A DNA stretch of 64,000 nucleotides from Szabonella alba (GCF_016765775.1 NZ_JAESVN010000001.1:496001-560000); one strand, 5' to 3'. Positions 8,702 through 17,663 are shown, numbered from the stretch's first letter. Numbers and translations are program-made. Notes: generated by a model not told the origin, from the letters alone.

Positions 8702-9706
8702 TCAGTCGTCGTGATCGACACGCATCACGATCTTGCCGATATGGCCCGGGCTTTCGATCCGTCGATGCGCCTGGGGGGCGTCCTGCAGCGTGAAATCGCT
8801 GTCCATCACCGGGCGCAGCGCGCCCCGCGCAATCATCGGCCAGACATGGGTTTCAAGCTCGGTCGCCAGTCGCGCCTTGGCCAGATCCGATTGCGGGCGC
8901 AGGGTCGATCCGGTGATCGTCAGCCGCCGCGTCATCACTTCGGCAAAGTTCAGCTCGACCTTCGATCCGGTCAGAAAGGCGATCTGCACCAGTCGCCCGT
9001 CATCGGCCAGCGCCTTGATATTGCGCGGCAGATAGCTGCCACCGACCATGTCGAGGATCAGATCCGCGCCGTCTGCCGCGCGCATCCGGGCCGCGAAATC
9101 CTCATCCTTGTAATTGATCGCGACCTCGGCCCCCAGCGACAGGCAGGTTTCGCATTTTTCATCCGAACCGGCGGTGGCAAAGACCCGCGCGCCAAGTGCC
9201 CGCGCGATCTGGATGGCGGTCGTGCCGATGCCCGAGGTGCCGCCATGGACCAGAAACCGTTCTCCCCCTTTCAGACTGCCACGCTGCACCACATTGGTCC
9301 AGACCGTGAAACAGGTCTCGGGCAGGCAGGCCGCCTCACGCAGGGTCAGGCCCTCGGGGACCGGCAGGGCGTGATCGGCCCGGGTCAGCGCATATTGCGC
9401 ATAGCCGCCGCCGGGCAGCAGCGCGCAGACCGCATCGCCCGGCCTCCAGCGCGTGACCCCCGGCCCCACTGCCGCGACATGGCCCGCGCATTCCAGCCCC
9501 GGCAGGGCCGAGGCATTGGCGGGCGGATTGTAAAGCCCCGCCCGCTGCAGCGCATCGGGGCGGTTCACCCCGGCCCATGCGACGCGGATCACGATCTGGC
9601 CATGGCCGGGCACCGGCACTGGCACGGTGATCGGGCGCAGCACCTCGGGCCCGCCGGGCTGGGCGATTTCCATGGCCTGCATCGCTTCGGGGAGGGAGGC
9701 TGTCAT
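8702..9706 (-). CDS. NAD(P)H-quinone oxidoreductase, zinc-less MDR family
   Basis: Medium-chain dehydrogenase/reductase of the PIG3/quinone oxidoreductase type, 334 residues. The N-terminal GroES-like domain has VAWAGVNRPDALQRAGLY and LPGLECAGHVAAVGPGV. The Rossmann domain has FLVHGGTSGIGTTAIQIARA (AxxGxxG type) and FATAGSDEKCETCLSLGA. The zinc-binding cysteines of alcohol dehydrogenases are absent, as expected for this branch. GGAAGAA lies 8 nt before the ATG at 9706. Likely reduces quinones or enones; the physiological substrate is unknown. Confidence 0.88.
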   Translation of the reverse strand: MTASLPEAMQAMEIAQPGGPEVLRPITVPVPVPGHGQIVIRVAWAGVNRPDALQRAGLYNPPANASALPGLECAGHVAAVGPGVTRWRPGDAVCALLPGGGYAQYALTRADHALPVPEGLTLREAACLPETCFTVWTNVVQRGSLKGGERFLVHGGTSGIGTTAIQIARALGARVFATAGSDEKCETCLSLGAEVAINYKDEDFAARMRAADGADLILDMVGGSYLPRNIKALADDGRLVQIAFLTGSKVELNFAEVMTRRLTITGSTLRPQSDLAKARLATELETHVWPMIARGALRPVMDSDFTLQDAPQAHRRIESPGHIGKIVMRVDHDD

Positions 9707-9772
9707 AATGGGGTTCTTCCTTCATTCCTGCGGGGGGCCAGTAATTGCGGGGCCTGTTCTTCCGGTGCCGGA

Positions 9773-10489
9773 TCAGCGCCAGCGTCCGGGCAGGGCCTCT
9801 GCCGGGTCTTTCTCAGCGGGGTGGGGGGCTACGGGATCGGCTTCGCGCGCTCCGGGCCGGTTGCGCATTATTCGCGCCAGCGGATTGTCGCGCAGCCCCG
9901 CCTTGAATTTTTCGATCCGCATGACATCGGCGATGCGGCGGTCGATGAATTCGGCGGTCGCGGCCTGTCCGGCGCTGCCATCGCCCAGCCAGTAGAGTAC
10001 GGTTGCCCCATAGACCGCCGAAAGCGCCGCGCGTTTCGAATACCAGTTCAGATCGCGGGATGTGTCGCCAAGCGCATGCCAGATCGCATCGGCCGTGCCC
10101 CAGAGCGCGCGCGCCCCTTCGCCCGCATGATGCGGCAGGGCAAACAGCGTCATCCCGCGCCGCACCGTCTCGGGGTCGTCGATCACCTCAAGCCTTGTGC
10201 GGATCGCAAAGGCGACCTTTTCACTGTAGCGCATACCGGTCAGGTCGGCGGCCTCCATCCGTTCGGCCATGCGCGCATCGCCCGCCCGGTGAAAGGCCAG
10301 CGCCAGATCAAGCCCGCCCCGTGGGTAAAGGGCGCGGGCCAGTGCCTCGGGCTGACCCGATTCTGTGATGGCCGCGCGAAATGTGGCCTCGGACCAGCCG
10401 TCAAAGGCCACATGGGGCAGGGCGGCCTCAAGGATCGCGGCCCCGGCCCGTGCCATTCCGTCCTGTTCCTGCGTCCCTGAATCCTGCAT
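9773..10489 (-). CDS. COQ9 family ubiquinone biosynthesis protein
   Basis: COQ9-like lipid-binding accessory protein that supports the hydroxylation and amination steps of ubiquinone synthesis, peripheral to the inner membrane. The 238-residue product has a TetR-like helical N-terminus (ILEAALPHVAFDGWSEATF) and the conserved C-terminal COQ9 region (HALGDTSRDLNWYSKRAALS, then VYGATVLYWLGDGS). The start is the ATG at 10489, with a perfect AAGGAGG 6 nt upstream. A longer frame to 10624 lacks similarity. It diverges from rpsU. Confidence 0.92.
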   Translation of the reverse strand: MQDSGTQEQDGMARAGAAILEAALPHVAFDGWSEATFRAAITESGQPEALARALYPRGGLDLALAFHRAGDARMAERMEAADLTGMRYSEKVAFAIRTRLEVIDDPETVRRGMTLFALPHHAGEGARALWGTADAIWHALGDTSRDLNWYSKRAALSAVYGATVLYWLGDGSAGQAATAEFIDRRIADVMRIEKFKAGLRDNPLARIMRNRPGAREADPVAPHPAEKDPAEALPGRWR

Positions 10490-10647
10490 TCTGATCCTCC
10501 TTGCCGTGCCCCGAACCTGCCGCGAACCTGCCCCGCATCTGCGCTGCATCCGCCGCCTGCGCGGGTGGACAGGTCTTTTGCAGTTTGATATAGGCCGCGA
10601 GCCTGCACAATCGTGCAAATTCAACTTAGGAAGGTGGTGACAACCAC

Positions 10648-10854
10648 ATGCAGGTCAGCGTTCGTGACAATAACGTCGAACAGGCCCTCCGCGCCCTGAA
10701 GAAAAAACTTCAGCGTGAAGGCGTGTTTCGCGAAATGAAGCTCAAGCAACATTTCGAGAAGCCCTCCGTCAAGAGAGCCCGGGAGCAAGCCGAAGCTATC
10801 CGCCGTGCGCGCAAACTCGCGCGCAAGAAGGCGCAACGCGAAGGCGCGCTTTAA
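10648..10854 (+). CDS. rpsU: 30S ribosomal protein S21
   Basis: Small basic ribosomal protein of 68 residues, present on the platform of the 30S subunit. The sequence [20 protein letters not shown] and the [16 protein letters not shown] block are diagnostic, and the tail is Arg/Lys rich. GGAAGG lies about 15 nt upstream and GGTGG closer to the ATG. It is followed by an intrinsic terminator, consistent with a monocistronic unit. Confidence 0.97.
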   Translation: MQVSVRDNNVEQALRALKKKLQREGVFREMKLKQHFEKPSVKRAREQAEAIRRARKLARKKAQREGAL

Positions 10855-10903
10855 GGTCGCAAGACGTGATGCGATGCTGGGACGGGCGACCGTCCTGACG
10901 ATC

Positions 10904-10936
10904 AACCCCCGATGCCGCAGGGCGCCGGGGGTTTTT
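10904..10936 (+). terminator. Rho-independent terminator of rpsU
   Basis: AACCCCC(G) at 10904-10911 pairs with (C)GGGGGTT at 10926-10933 around a GC-rich loop and runs into TTTTTC. It lies 50 bp after the rpsU stop. Confidence 0.85.
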
Positions 10937-10996
10937 CATTGCGCGCCGGCCGGGGGGCGTCGGAAGGCTGCCCCGACCTGCACGGGTTTTGGCAGG

Positions 10997-11062
10997 AGGG
11001 GGCGCTGCCCCCTCTTTGGCTTTGCCAAATTCACCCCCGGGATATTTTGGGACAGAAAAAGG
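10997..11062 (+). repeat. Dispersed hairpin repeat, copy 1
   Basis: AGGGGGC-GCT-GCCCCCT (10997-11013) and TTTGGC-TTT-GCCAAA (11015-11029) form two consecutive hairpins. They are followed by the core CACCCCCGGGATATTTTGGG and GGACAGAAAAAGG up to 11062. The same order of elements recurs at six other intergenic sites in this window. The rest of the 10855-11189 gap holds only the rpsU terminator and presumably the psd promoter. Confidence 0.75.
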
Positions 11063-11189
11063 AGAGCGGCCCGGAGCCTTGTGCGGCCGCCCGGTGTCCG
11101 GGCGGGCCTTTGATTGTGGGGGGGCTTTTGGTTGTCTTGTCGCAGGAAGCGTGTAAAACGGCGCTTTCCATCCTGACGAAAGGTCGCCG

Positions 11190-11888
11190 ATGTCCGCCAG
11201 CATGATGTCCACCGTTCTGAAGCCCATGCATCGCGAGGGCTGGAAATTTGTGCCGGTCTTCGGCGCGGTCACGGTGCTGCTGTTTCTGCTGTGGCAACCC
11301 TTGGGCTGGATCGGGGTCGGACTGACGCTCTGGTGTTATTATTTCTTCCGCGATCCGAAGCGGGTGACGCCGCTGCGTGAGGGGCTGGTGATTTCACCTG
11401 CCGACGGGGTGATATCGCTGATCGAACCGGCCGCACCGCCGCCCGAACTGGGCATGGGGGCCGAACCGCTGACGCGGGTTTCGGTGTTCATGAATGTGTT
11501 CAACTGCCATGTGAACCGGGCGCCGGTGCCCGGACGGATCACGAAAATCGCCTATCGTCCGGGCAAGTTTCTCAATGCCTCGCTGGACAAGGCCAGCGTC
11601 GACAATGAACGCAATGCGCTGGTCCTGCGGATGGAGGACGGGCGCGATGTCGCCGTGGTGCAGATCGCCGGTCTGGTCGCGCGGCGCATCCTGTGCGAGG
11701 TGCCCGAGGGCGCGGTGCTGCAGACCGGGGACCGGTTCGGCATGATCCGTTTCGGATCGCGGGTCGATGTCTATCTGCCGCAGGGGGTGGAGCCGCTGGT
11801 CTGTCTGGGCCAGACCATGGTGGCGGGCGAAACCGTGCTGGCCGATCTGACCTCGGGTGAGCCGCGCCGCACGGGGCGGGAGCGCTGA
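11190..11888 (+). CDS. psd: Phosphatidylserine decarboxylase proenzyme
   Basis: Pyruvoyl-dependent inner-membrane enzyme converting phosphatidylserine to phosphatidylethanolamine. The 232-residue short form has a hydrophobic N-terminal segment ([19 protein letters not shown]), the conserved FFRDPKR and SPADGVI motifs, and [17 protein letters not shown]. The self-cleavage site is the Gly-Ser of [11 protein letters not shown] near residue 188, which yields the pyruvoyl alpha chain. It lies 3 nt before pssA, which makes its substrate, so the two form a phospholipid operon. Confidence 0.96.
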   Translation: MSASMMSTVLKPMHREGWKFVPVFGAVTVLLFLLWQPLGWIGVGLTLWCYYFFRDPKRVTPLREGLVISPADGVISLIEPAAPPPELGMGAEPLTRVSVFMNVFNCHVNRAPVPGRITKIAYRPGKFLNASLDKASVDNERNALVLRMEDGRDVAVVQIAGLVARRILCEVPEGAVLQTGDRFGMIRFGSRVDVYLPQGVEPLVCLGQTMVAGETVLADLTSGEPRRTGRER

Positions 11889-11891
11889 GCG

Positions 11892-12647
11892 ATGGCCGAG
11901 CGCAAGCGCGAGACCCTCAGCCTTGTGATGCTTCTGCCCAATATGGTCACGATCCTTGGGCTGTGCGCGGGGCTGACGTCGATCCGTTTCGTGCTGGTGG
12001 GGCGCTATGACATTGCGGCGATGCTACTGGTCTTTGCGGCGCTGATCGACGGGCTGGACGGGCTGCTGGCGCGGCGGCTGAACGCTGCAAGTTCGATCGG
12101 GGGCGAATTGGACAGCCTGTCGGATTTCGTCAATTTCGGCGTGGCCCCGGCGATTCTGGTCTTTCAGTTTGCCCTTGCCCGCGATTTTGCGACCGGCTGG
12201 ATGTTCGTGCTGATCTATGCCTGCTGCTGTTGCCTGCGGCTGGCGCGGTTCAACGTCACGCGGGATGTACCGCTGCCGGTGGGGGCCAAGCCCTTCTTTC
12301 TGGGGGTTCCGGCCCCGGGCGGGGCGATGCTGGCGCTTTTGCCGCTGTTCCTGACGCAATACGGCGTGGTCGATGCGCGCCAGCATCCGTTTCTCTACGG
12401 GCTGTGGATGGCGCTTGTCGCATGGCTGATGATCTCGAAAGTGCCGACGCCCTCATCGAAATCGCTGCGCATTCCGCGCGACAAGTCGGTGCTGGTCCTT
12501 CTGGGTGCTGCCGTAATCGTCGGGCTGATGGTGACGCGCTTCTGGCTCTTGCTGTCGCTTCTGGATATCGCCTATGCGGCGTTGATCCTTTACGCGGTTC
12601 TGAACCATGTCCGACGCCGCCTCAGACGGCAATCGCGGTCGTCCTGA
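11892..12647 (+). CDS. pssA: CDP-diacylglycerol--serine O-phosphatidyltransferase
   Basis: Integral membrane CDP-alcohol phosphatidyltransferase (251 residues) that makes phosphatidylserine from CDP-diacylglycerol and serine. The active-site signature appears as DGLDGLLARRLNAASSIGGE followed by LDSLSD at about residues 50-75. Six to seven hydrophobic segments follow the family topology. It directly follows psd and its 3' end overlaps the 3' end of the convergent Lrp-type gene by 26 bp. Confidence 0.95.
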   Translation: MAERKRETLSLVMLLPNMVTILGLCAGLTSIRFVLVGRYDIAAMLLVFAALIDGLDGLLARRLNAASSIGGELDSLSDFVNFGVAPAILVFQFALARDFATGWMFVLIYACCCCLRLARFNVTRDVPLPVGAKPFFLGVPAPGGAMLALLPLFLTQYGVVDARQHPFLYGLWMALVAWLMISKVPTPSSKSLRIPRDKSVLVLLGAAVIVGLMVTRFWLLLSLLDIAYAALILYAVLNHVRRRLRRQSRSS

Positions 12648-13104
12648 CCACGGTGCGCAGCGCGAAGGAGGACTGCATCTGCGCCACGCCGGGCAGGCGC
12701 GACAGATATTGCCGGTGAATGCGGGAGTAATCCTCGGAATCGCGGGCGATGATCTTCAGCAGATAATCCGCCGCCCCCGCCATCAGATGACATTCCAGCA
12801 GGTCGGGCAGGCGCGCGACCTCACGCTCGAAAGCGTCCATCAGCTCTTCGGTCTGGCCTTGCAGGGTGATCTCGACGAACACAGTCGTCGGCCTGCCCAT
12901 ACGCCGCGCGTCCAGAAGCGCCACATAGCCCGAGATGAAACCGTCCTGTTCCAGACGCTGCACCCGTCTGTGGCAGGCAGAGGGTGAAAGGTTCACGCGT
13001 TCGGAAAGTTCGGCGTTTGTGACGCGCCCTTCGCGCTGAAGTGCGGTCAGGATGCGGCGGTCTGTTGCGTCAAGCTCGGGTTCCAGGGGTAATCCTTTCG
13101 TCAA
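12622..13104 (-). CDS. Lrp/AsnC family transcriptional regulator, probable regulator of ald
   Basis: Feast/famine regulator with an N-terminal HTH (ELDATDRRILTALQREGRV, NAELSERVNLSPSACHRRVQ at about 10-48) and a C-terminal RAM ligand domain (VEITLQGQTEEL, HLMAGAADYLLKIIARD). It diverges from alanine dehydrogenase, the usual arrangement for an alanine-responsive activator of ald. The longest frame opens with TTG at 13104 without a ribosome binding site. An in-frame CTG at 13086 is preceded by AAAGGA with 6-nt spacing and may be the real start, giving a product beginning (M)EPELDATD. Confidence 0.9.
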   Translation of the reverse strand: MTKGLPLEPELDATDRRILTALQREGRVTNAELSERVNLSPSACHRRVQRLEQDGFISGYVALLDARRMGRPTTVFVEITLQGQTEELMDAFEREVARLPDLLECHLMAGAADYLLKIIARDSEDYSRIHRQYLSRLPGVAQMQSSFALRTVVRTTAIAV

Positions 13105-13220
13105 CTGGCACTTCTACAGAACAATCTTCGTCAAACGCAGAATGACGCGCCCGAGAATTCAAAGCAATCCCTCTTGATGCGCGCAAGGATGGAAGGAGAA
13201 GCACAACAGGGAGAAACAAA
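13097..13220. promoter_or_regulatory. lrp-ald intergenic control region with direct repeats
   Basis: TTCGTCAA occurs at 13097-13104 and again at 13127-13134, a spacing of 30 bp, or about three helical turns. Such phased sites suit the octameric wrapping typical of Lrp proteins. AAGGAG (about 13192) and GGGAG precede the ald ATG at 13221. Confidence 0.45.
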
Positions 13221-14342
13221 ATGCTGATCGGTTGTCCCAAAGAGATCAAGCCACAGGAATTCCGGGTCGGCATGACGCCCGATGCTGCGCATGAGGCCGT
13301 GGCCCATGGCCACAAGGTGCTGATCGAGACCGCAGCCGGGCTTGGCGCGGGATTTACCGATGACGATTACCGCGCGGCGGGTGCCGCCATTGCGGAAACG
13401 GCCGAACAGGTCTTTGCCGAGGCGGAAATGGTGGTGAAGGTGAAGGAACCGCAGGCCGTAGAACGCAAGCGCCTGCGCGCCGGTCAGGTGCTGTTCACCT
13501 ATCTGCATCTGGCCCCCGATCCCGACCAGACGCGTGATCTGCTGGACAGCGGCGTGACGGCAATCGCCTATGAGACCGTGACCGACCGTCAGGGCGGGCT
13601 GCCGCTGCTGGCCCCGATGTCCGAGGTGGCGGGCCGTCTTGCGCCGCAGGTCGGGGCATGGACGCTGCAAAAGGCCAATGGCGGGCGCGGGGTTCTGATG
13701 GGCGGCGTGCCCGGCGTGGGGCCCGCACGGGTGCTGGTCATCGGCGGCGGGGTCGTGGGCACCCATGCCGCCCGGATCGCCGCCGGAATGGGCGCGGAGG
13801 TAACCGTGCTGGACCGTTCGCTGATCCGGCTGCGCTATCTTGATGATGTGTTCGGCGGACAGTTCAGGACCGGCTATGCCACGGCGGGCCGCACCGCCGA
13901 TCTGGCGCGCGAGGCGGATATGATCATCGGCGCGGTGCTGATCCCCGGCGCGGCGGCGCCCAAGCTGATTTCCCGCGCGCAGCTCGCCGATCTGAAACCC
14001 GGCGCGGCGCTGGTCGATGTCGCCATTGATCAGGGCGGTTGTTTCGAGACCTCCCGCGCCACCACGCATGAGGATCCGGTCTATGACGTGGATGGCATCA
14101 TGCATTACTGCGTGGCCAATATGCCGGGGGCGGTGGCGCGCACCTCGACGCTGGCACTGGGCAATGCGACGCTGCCCTTCCTGCTGGCGCTGGCCGACAA
14201 GGGCTGGCGGCAGGCCTGCGCTGATGACCCGCATCTGCTGGCGGGCCTCAACACCCATGCGGGCAAGCTGACCTATGCCGCGGTGGGGGAGGCGCTGGGC
14301 CTGCCCGTGCAGGACCCGCAAGAGGCGCTGCGCGCCGCCTGA
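13221..14342 (+). CDS. ald: Alanine dehydrogenase
   Basis: NAD-dependent oxidative deamination of L-alanine to pyruvate and ammonia. The 373-residue length matches the family. Substrate residues fit Lys75 (VKVKEPQ) and His96 (FTYLHLAPDP). The Rossmann loop is VIGGGVVGTHAARIAAGMGA, and AIDQGGCFETSRATTHEDPV plus MPGAVARTSTLALGNATLPF close the active site. It diverges from an Lrp-family regulator, which suggests alanine-inducible expression. Confidence 0.97.
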   Translation: MLIGCPKEIKPQEFRVGMTPDAAHEAVAHGHKVLIETAAGLGAGFTDDDYRAAGAAIAETAEQVFAEAEMVVKVKEPQAVERKRLRAGQVLFTYLHLAPDPDQTRDLLDSGVTAIAYETVTDRQGGLPLLAPMSEVAGRLAPQVGAWTLQKANGGRGVLMGGVPGVGPARVLVIGGGVVGTHAARIAAGMGAEVTVLDRSLIRLRYLDDVFGGQFRTGYATAGRTADLAREADMIIGAVLIPGAAAPKLISRAQLADLKPGAALVDVAIDQGGCFETSRATTHEDPVYDVDGIMHYCVANMPGAVARTSTLALGNATLPFLLALADKGWRQACADDPHLLAGLNTHAGKLTYAAVGEALGLPVQDPQEALRAA

Positions 14343-14350
14343 ACGAAAAA

Positions 14351-14376
14351 CGCCCGCCGGACCGTTCCGGCGGGTG
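14351..14376. terminator. Bidirectional terminator between ald and mscL
   Basis: CCCGCCGG (14353-14360) pairs with CCGGCGGG (14367-14374). On the minus strand the stem is followed by CGTTTTTCG, giving a strong intrinsic terminator for mscL. On the plus strand only a weak T tract (GGATTTC) follows. Confidence 0.8.
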
Positions 14377-14400
14377 GATTTCAGGGCCGGTTCCGGTGGA

Positions 14401-14835
14401 TCAGCTCTTGGCCGCCAGCAGGTCGCGGATCTGGGTCAGCAGTTCCTCTTGCGTCGGGCCCGAGGGCGCAGAGGGCACGGCCTGATCTTTCTTCACGGCC
14501 GAATCCTTGATGCGGTTCACGAATTTGACCAGCATGAAGACCACGAAGGCGATGATCAGGAAGTTGATACAGGCGGTGATGAAGGCGCCATAGGCAAAGA
14601 CGGCGGCCCCGGATTCGCGCGCGGTTTCCAGCCCGACATTGTCAGGCACGGTGCCGCTCATCACGACATACATGTTGGTGAAGTCGATCCCGCCGAGGAT
14701 CAGACCGATGATCGGGTTGATCAGATCGCCGACCAGTGAACTGACGATCGCAGTGAAGGCGGCACCGATGATGATGCCGACCGCCAGATCCATCACATTG
14801 CCCTTGGCGATGAAGGCCTTGAATTCCTGAAGCAT
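14401..14835 (-). CDS. mscL: Large-conductance mechanosensitive channel
   Basis: Homopentameric inner-membrane channel that opens on hypo-osmotic shock. The 144-residue product has the amphipathic N-terminal helix ([20 protein letters not shown]), TM1 with the [19 protein letters not shown] pore motif, a periplasmic loop, TM2 ([18 protein letters not shown]) and a C-terminal bundle helix ([11 protein letters not shown]). It is convergent with ald and shares its terminator. Confidence 0.96.
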   Translation of the reverse strand: MLQEFKAFIAKGNVMDLAVGIIIGAAFTAIVSSLVGDLINPIIGLILGGIDFTNMYVVMSGTVPDNVGLETARESGAAVFAYGAFITACINFLIIAFVVFMLVKFVNRIKDSAVKKDQAVPSAPSGPTQEELLTQIRDLLAAKS

Positions 14836-15000
14836 GGTCTCTGTCCCTTGCTATGCCTTTTCCGGCTCTTTGCGTGTTGTGACATGCCGCAGGCCCCAGT
14901 GGCGGGTGCGGCGCTTTCGATGCGCGCAATATGGCATGGAATCGCGCAACCGACAGGGGAAAATCTTTGGCGCAGACGCACCGAAACTGCCGCGATGCAA

Positions 15001-15642
15001 TCAGCGCAGCGCGTTCAGCCCGGCATCGGGCAGGGTGCAGTCCCGCCGCACATCACGCCCGCAGTCGCGCGGCTCAAGGTCGCGGGTCAGGCAGATGCGC
15101 ACCTCCTGAACCAACCCTGCGCGGCAGGTCACCGTGACCATGTCGCGGGTCAGCCGGGGATCGGCCTCAAGAAAGGCATCCTCGATCACGCGGGCGGGCA
15201 GCTCCAGATCCTGCGTGACCTTGGAAAACACCTCGGGCATCCGAACGGCATCAAACGCGTCGCGCGACAGGGCGAAATAATCCTGCGGGGGCAACCCGCT
15301 GCAGCGGCCATGTTTTTTCCACTGATACCAGGCCAGCCCGCCGCTGCCCATGATATCGGCCATGGCGGCACTTTCGCGGCGGGACGGGTCACGCTGGCCC
15401 GTGCGGCACCATTCCGGCCAGCCGGTTTCGTGCTGCGGCCAGAGCCCGTGCAGGGTGAATCCCAGATCGCGGCCCGGAAGGCACTGGTCCTCGCCACGCG
15501 CGTCACCCTCCAGCGCGCACCAGTTGGATGACCAACTGAGTGCCATCACATAATAGTCGAAATCCCCCGCCCGGTCCGGTTGCGCTGCTACCGGACCTGC
15601 CAAAAGCGTGACAATCCCTGCCACTACCGCAAATAGACGCAT
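15001..15642 (-). CDS. Secreted ribonuclease T2 family protein
   Basis: Periplasmic or secreted endoribonuclease (213 residues) that cleaves RNA through 2',3'-cyclic phosphates. A Sec signal peptide covers residues 1-20 (cleavage after GPVAA). The CAS1 motif FTLHGLWPQ has the catalytic His. CAS2 reads WYQWKKHGRCSG, so the second His and Lys are present while the canonical Glu of EWxKHG is Gln. Six or more Cys can form the family disulfides. GGAGG lies 9 nt before the ATG. The gene appears monocistronic. Confidence 0.9.
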   Translation of the reverse strand: MRLFAVVAGIVTLLAGPVAAQPDRAGDFDYYVMALSWSSNWCALEGDARGEDQCLPGRDLGFTLHGLWPQHETGWPEWCRTGQRDPSRRESAAMADIMGSGGLAWYQWKKHGRCSGLPPQDYFALSRDAFDAVRMPEVFSKVTQDLELPARVIEDAFLEADPRLTRDMVTVTCRAGLVQEVRICLTRDLEPRDCGRDVRRDCTLPDAGLNALR

Positions 15643-15767
15643 TTTCTCTTTCCTCCGGCCCGTTCAGCCATTATATGCAGCCCGGACTTCCCCGAAAACG
15701 AGAAGACGCGAGGCCCTGCCCGCAGCCGTTTTCCCGGCATGGGGAGGAATTGTAAAGGAGTGTCCCG

Positions 15768-16520
15768 ATGTCGAAACCCCTGATGTCCAAGGCGACCGCC
15801 GTCTGGCTGGTGGACAACACGACCCTGACCTTCCAGCAGGTCGCGGATTTCTGCGGAATGCATGAACTGGAAGTGCAGGGCATCGCCGATGGCGACGTGG
15901 CGACCGGGGTCAAGGGCTTCGATCCCGTGGCCAACAACCAGCTTGAAGCGATCGAGATCGAGCGCGGTCAGGCCAATCCGTCCTATCGGCTGAAGCTGAA
16001 ATACAACGCGGCCGCCGTGGGTGAGGAAAAACGCCGCGGCCCGCGTTACACCCCGCTGTCCAAGCGGCAGGACCGCCCGGCGGCAATCCTGTGGCTGGTG
16101 AAGTTCCACCCCGAACTGACCGATGGTCAGGTGGGCAAGCTGGTCGGCACCACCAAGCCCACGATTCAGTCGATCCGGGAACGGAGCCACTGGAACATTG
16201 CCAATATCAGCCCCATTGACCCAGTTGCCTTGGGCCTGTGCCGCCAGTCGGAACTGGATGCCGCCGTGCAGGTGGCCGCACGGCGCAAGGCCTCCGAAGG
16301 GTCGGTCATGTCGGATGACGAACGGCGCAAGCTGGTGTCCACCGAACAAAGCCTTGGCATGGCACCCGAGCCGAAGATCCCGTCTTCCATCGCCGGGCTG
16401 GAAAACTTCTCGCTGAGCGAGCAGGAAGAAAAGGCAGCCGATTATTCGGATGCCGACAGCTTCTTCAACCTGCCCGAAGCGGATGAGGATGAGGACGACG
16501 AGGACAGCCCGGTCCGGTGA
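15768..16520 (+). CDS. trcR: Cell cycle transcriptional regulator TrcR (DUF1013)
   Basis: DUF1013 protein, conserved across alphaproteobacteria and associated with cell-cycle control; 250 residues. The conserved block runs from MSKATAVWLVDNTTLTFQQV through FCGMHELEVQGIADGDVATG to YTPLSKRQDRPAAILWLVKF and VGTTKPTIQSIRERSHWN, the last being an HTH-like recognition segment. The C-terminal 50 residues are very acidic (EADEDEDDEDSP). AAAGGAG precedes the ATG with 7-nt spacing. A strong terminator follows. Confidence 0.92.
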   Translation: MSKPLMSKATAVWLVDNTTLTFQQVADFCGMHELEVQGIADGDVATGVKGFDPVANNQLEAIEIERGQANPSYRLKLKYNAAAVGEEKRRGPRYTPLSKRQDRPAAILWLVKFHPELTDGQVGKLVGTTKPTIQSIRERSHWNIANISPIDPVALGLCRQSELDAAVQVAARRKASEGSVMSDDERRKLVSTEQSLGMAPEPKIPSSIAGLENFSLSEQEEKAADYSDADSFFNLPEADEDEDDEDSPVR

Positions 16521-16578
16521 TCCCGGGGCGCAGGGTAGGTTTCGGGTCGCATGATCCGCGCCAAGCCAGGAAATGCAC

Positions 16579-16606
16579 AAAGGCCCCGGAGCGCTCCGGG
16601 GCCTTT
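16579..16606. terminator. Bidirectional terminator between trcR and recR
   Basis: A perfect 28-bp palindrome: AAAGGCCCCGGAGC at 16579-16592 is followed by its exact complement ending in GGGGCCTTT. The A-run and T-run flank the stem on either strand, so it can serve the convergent trcR and recR transcripts. Confidence 0.85.
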
Positions 16607-16640
16607 GCCGTTCCGGGCGGACAGGATCAGCGCTTGGCGG

Positions 16641-17240
16641 TCAGAGCTTGCGCCGCGCGCGCAAGGCGGCCCCGATCGTGCCATCGTCAAGGTAATCCAG
16701 TTCTCCGCCCACGGGCACGCCCCGGGCCAGTGAACTGACCTCAACCCCCGAAGGCTCCAGCGCCTCGGCGATGTAATGCGCGGTGGTCTGGCCGTCGACG
16801 GTGGCATTCAGCGCAAGGATCACCTCACGCTGGCCTTCCTGCTGCACCCGGGTCAGCAATTCGGGGATGCGCAGTTCATCGGGCCCGACCGCGTCCAGCG
16901 GCGACAGGGTGCCGCCCAGCACATGATAACGCCCCTTGAAGGCGCCGCCGCGTTCCATCGCCCAAAGATCGGCAACATCCTCGACCACGCAGATCTCGCC
17001 CGTCTCCCGGGCCGGATCGGCGCAGATCGCGCAGATCTCGCCCGCGCCGATATTGCCGCAGATCGTGCATTCGCGCGCGCTTTGGGCCACCTGCGCCATG
17101 GCGCGGGCCAAGGGTTCCATCACCGAGCCGCGTTTCTTCAACAGCAGCAGCACCGCACGCCGGGCCGAACGCGGCCCGAGACCGGGCAGCCGGGCCATCA
17201 GGTCGATCAGATGTTCGATATCGCGCGGCGTTTCGGTCAT
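16641..17240 (-). CDS. recR: Recombination mediator protein RecR
   Basis: Part of the RecFOR pathway that loads RecA on gapped DNA. The 199-residue protein has the N-terminal HhH ([20 protein letters not shown]), a C4 zinc finger ([16 protein letters not shown]) at about 57-72, and a Toprim domain ([15 protein letters not shown] ... [15 protein letters not shown]). It sits downstream of ybaB and dnaX, the classical dnaX-ybaB-recR order. Confidence 0.97.
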   Translation of the reverse strand: MTETPRDIEHLIDLMARLPGLGPRSARRAVLLLLKKRGSVMEPLARAMAQVAQSARECTICGNIGAGEICAICADPARETGEICVVEDVADLWAMERGGAFKGRYHVLGGTLSPLDAVGPDELRIPELLTRVQQEGQREVILALNATVDGQTTAHYIAEALEPSGVEVSSLARGVPVGGELDYLDDGTIGAALRARRKL

Positions 17241-17258
17241 TTGTCAGATCTGCATCGT

Positions 17259-17603
17259 TCAGAAGGGCAGTTTCATGCCCGGCGGCAGACCCAGCCCTTC
17301 GGTCAGCTTTTCCATCTCGCTGCGCGAGCGTTCGGCAGCTTTGCCCTGTGCATCCTTGATTGCGGCAAGGATCAGATCCTCGACCACTTCCTTTTCCGAG
17401 GCGACGAAGATCGAAGGGTCGATCTCAAGCCCTGTCAGTTCACCCTTGGCGGTGGCACGGGCGCGCACCAGTCCCGCACCGCTTTCGCCGATCACGACGA
17501 TGCTGGCCAGATCGTCCTGCATCTGCGCCATCTTCGTCTGCATTTCCTGTGCGGTCTTCATCATCTTGGCCATATCGCCAAGCCCGCCCAAACCTTTCAG
17601 CAT
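17259..17603 (-). CDS. ybaB: YbaB/EbfC family nucleoid-associated protein
   Basis: Small dimeric DNA-binding protein (114 residues). The N-terminal helix is Met/Gln rich (MMKTAQEMQTKMAQMQDDLA), followed by ARATAKGELTGLEIDPSIF and a C-terminal helix with KAAERSRSEMEKLTEGLGLP. It lies between dnaX and recR, as in most bacteria. GGAG occurs 7 nt before the ATG. Confidence 0.95.
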   Translation of the reverse strand: MLKGLGGLGDMAKMMKTAQEMQTKMAQMQDDLASIVVIGESGAGLVRARATAKGELTGLEIDPSIFVASEKEVVEDLILAAIKDAQGKAAERSRSEMEKLTEGLGLPPGMKLPF

Positions 17604-17663
17604 TCTGCCTCTCCATCGTTTCCTGCGGCCCTGACGGCCATGCAGCCCTGTTCCGTTCCGGGT

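Noticed and set aside
8588-10480. A 630-codon plus-strand frame
   Set aside because: It covers the antisense of the quinone oxidoreductase and COQ9 genes, both clear families with good ribosome binding sites.
10981-11070. Integration site or insertion-sequence end
   Set aside because: The hairpins recur at other gaps without a transposase or target duplication, so a dispersed structural repeat explains them better.
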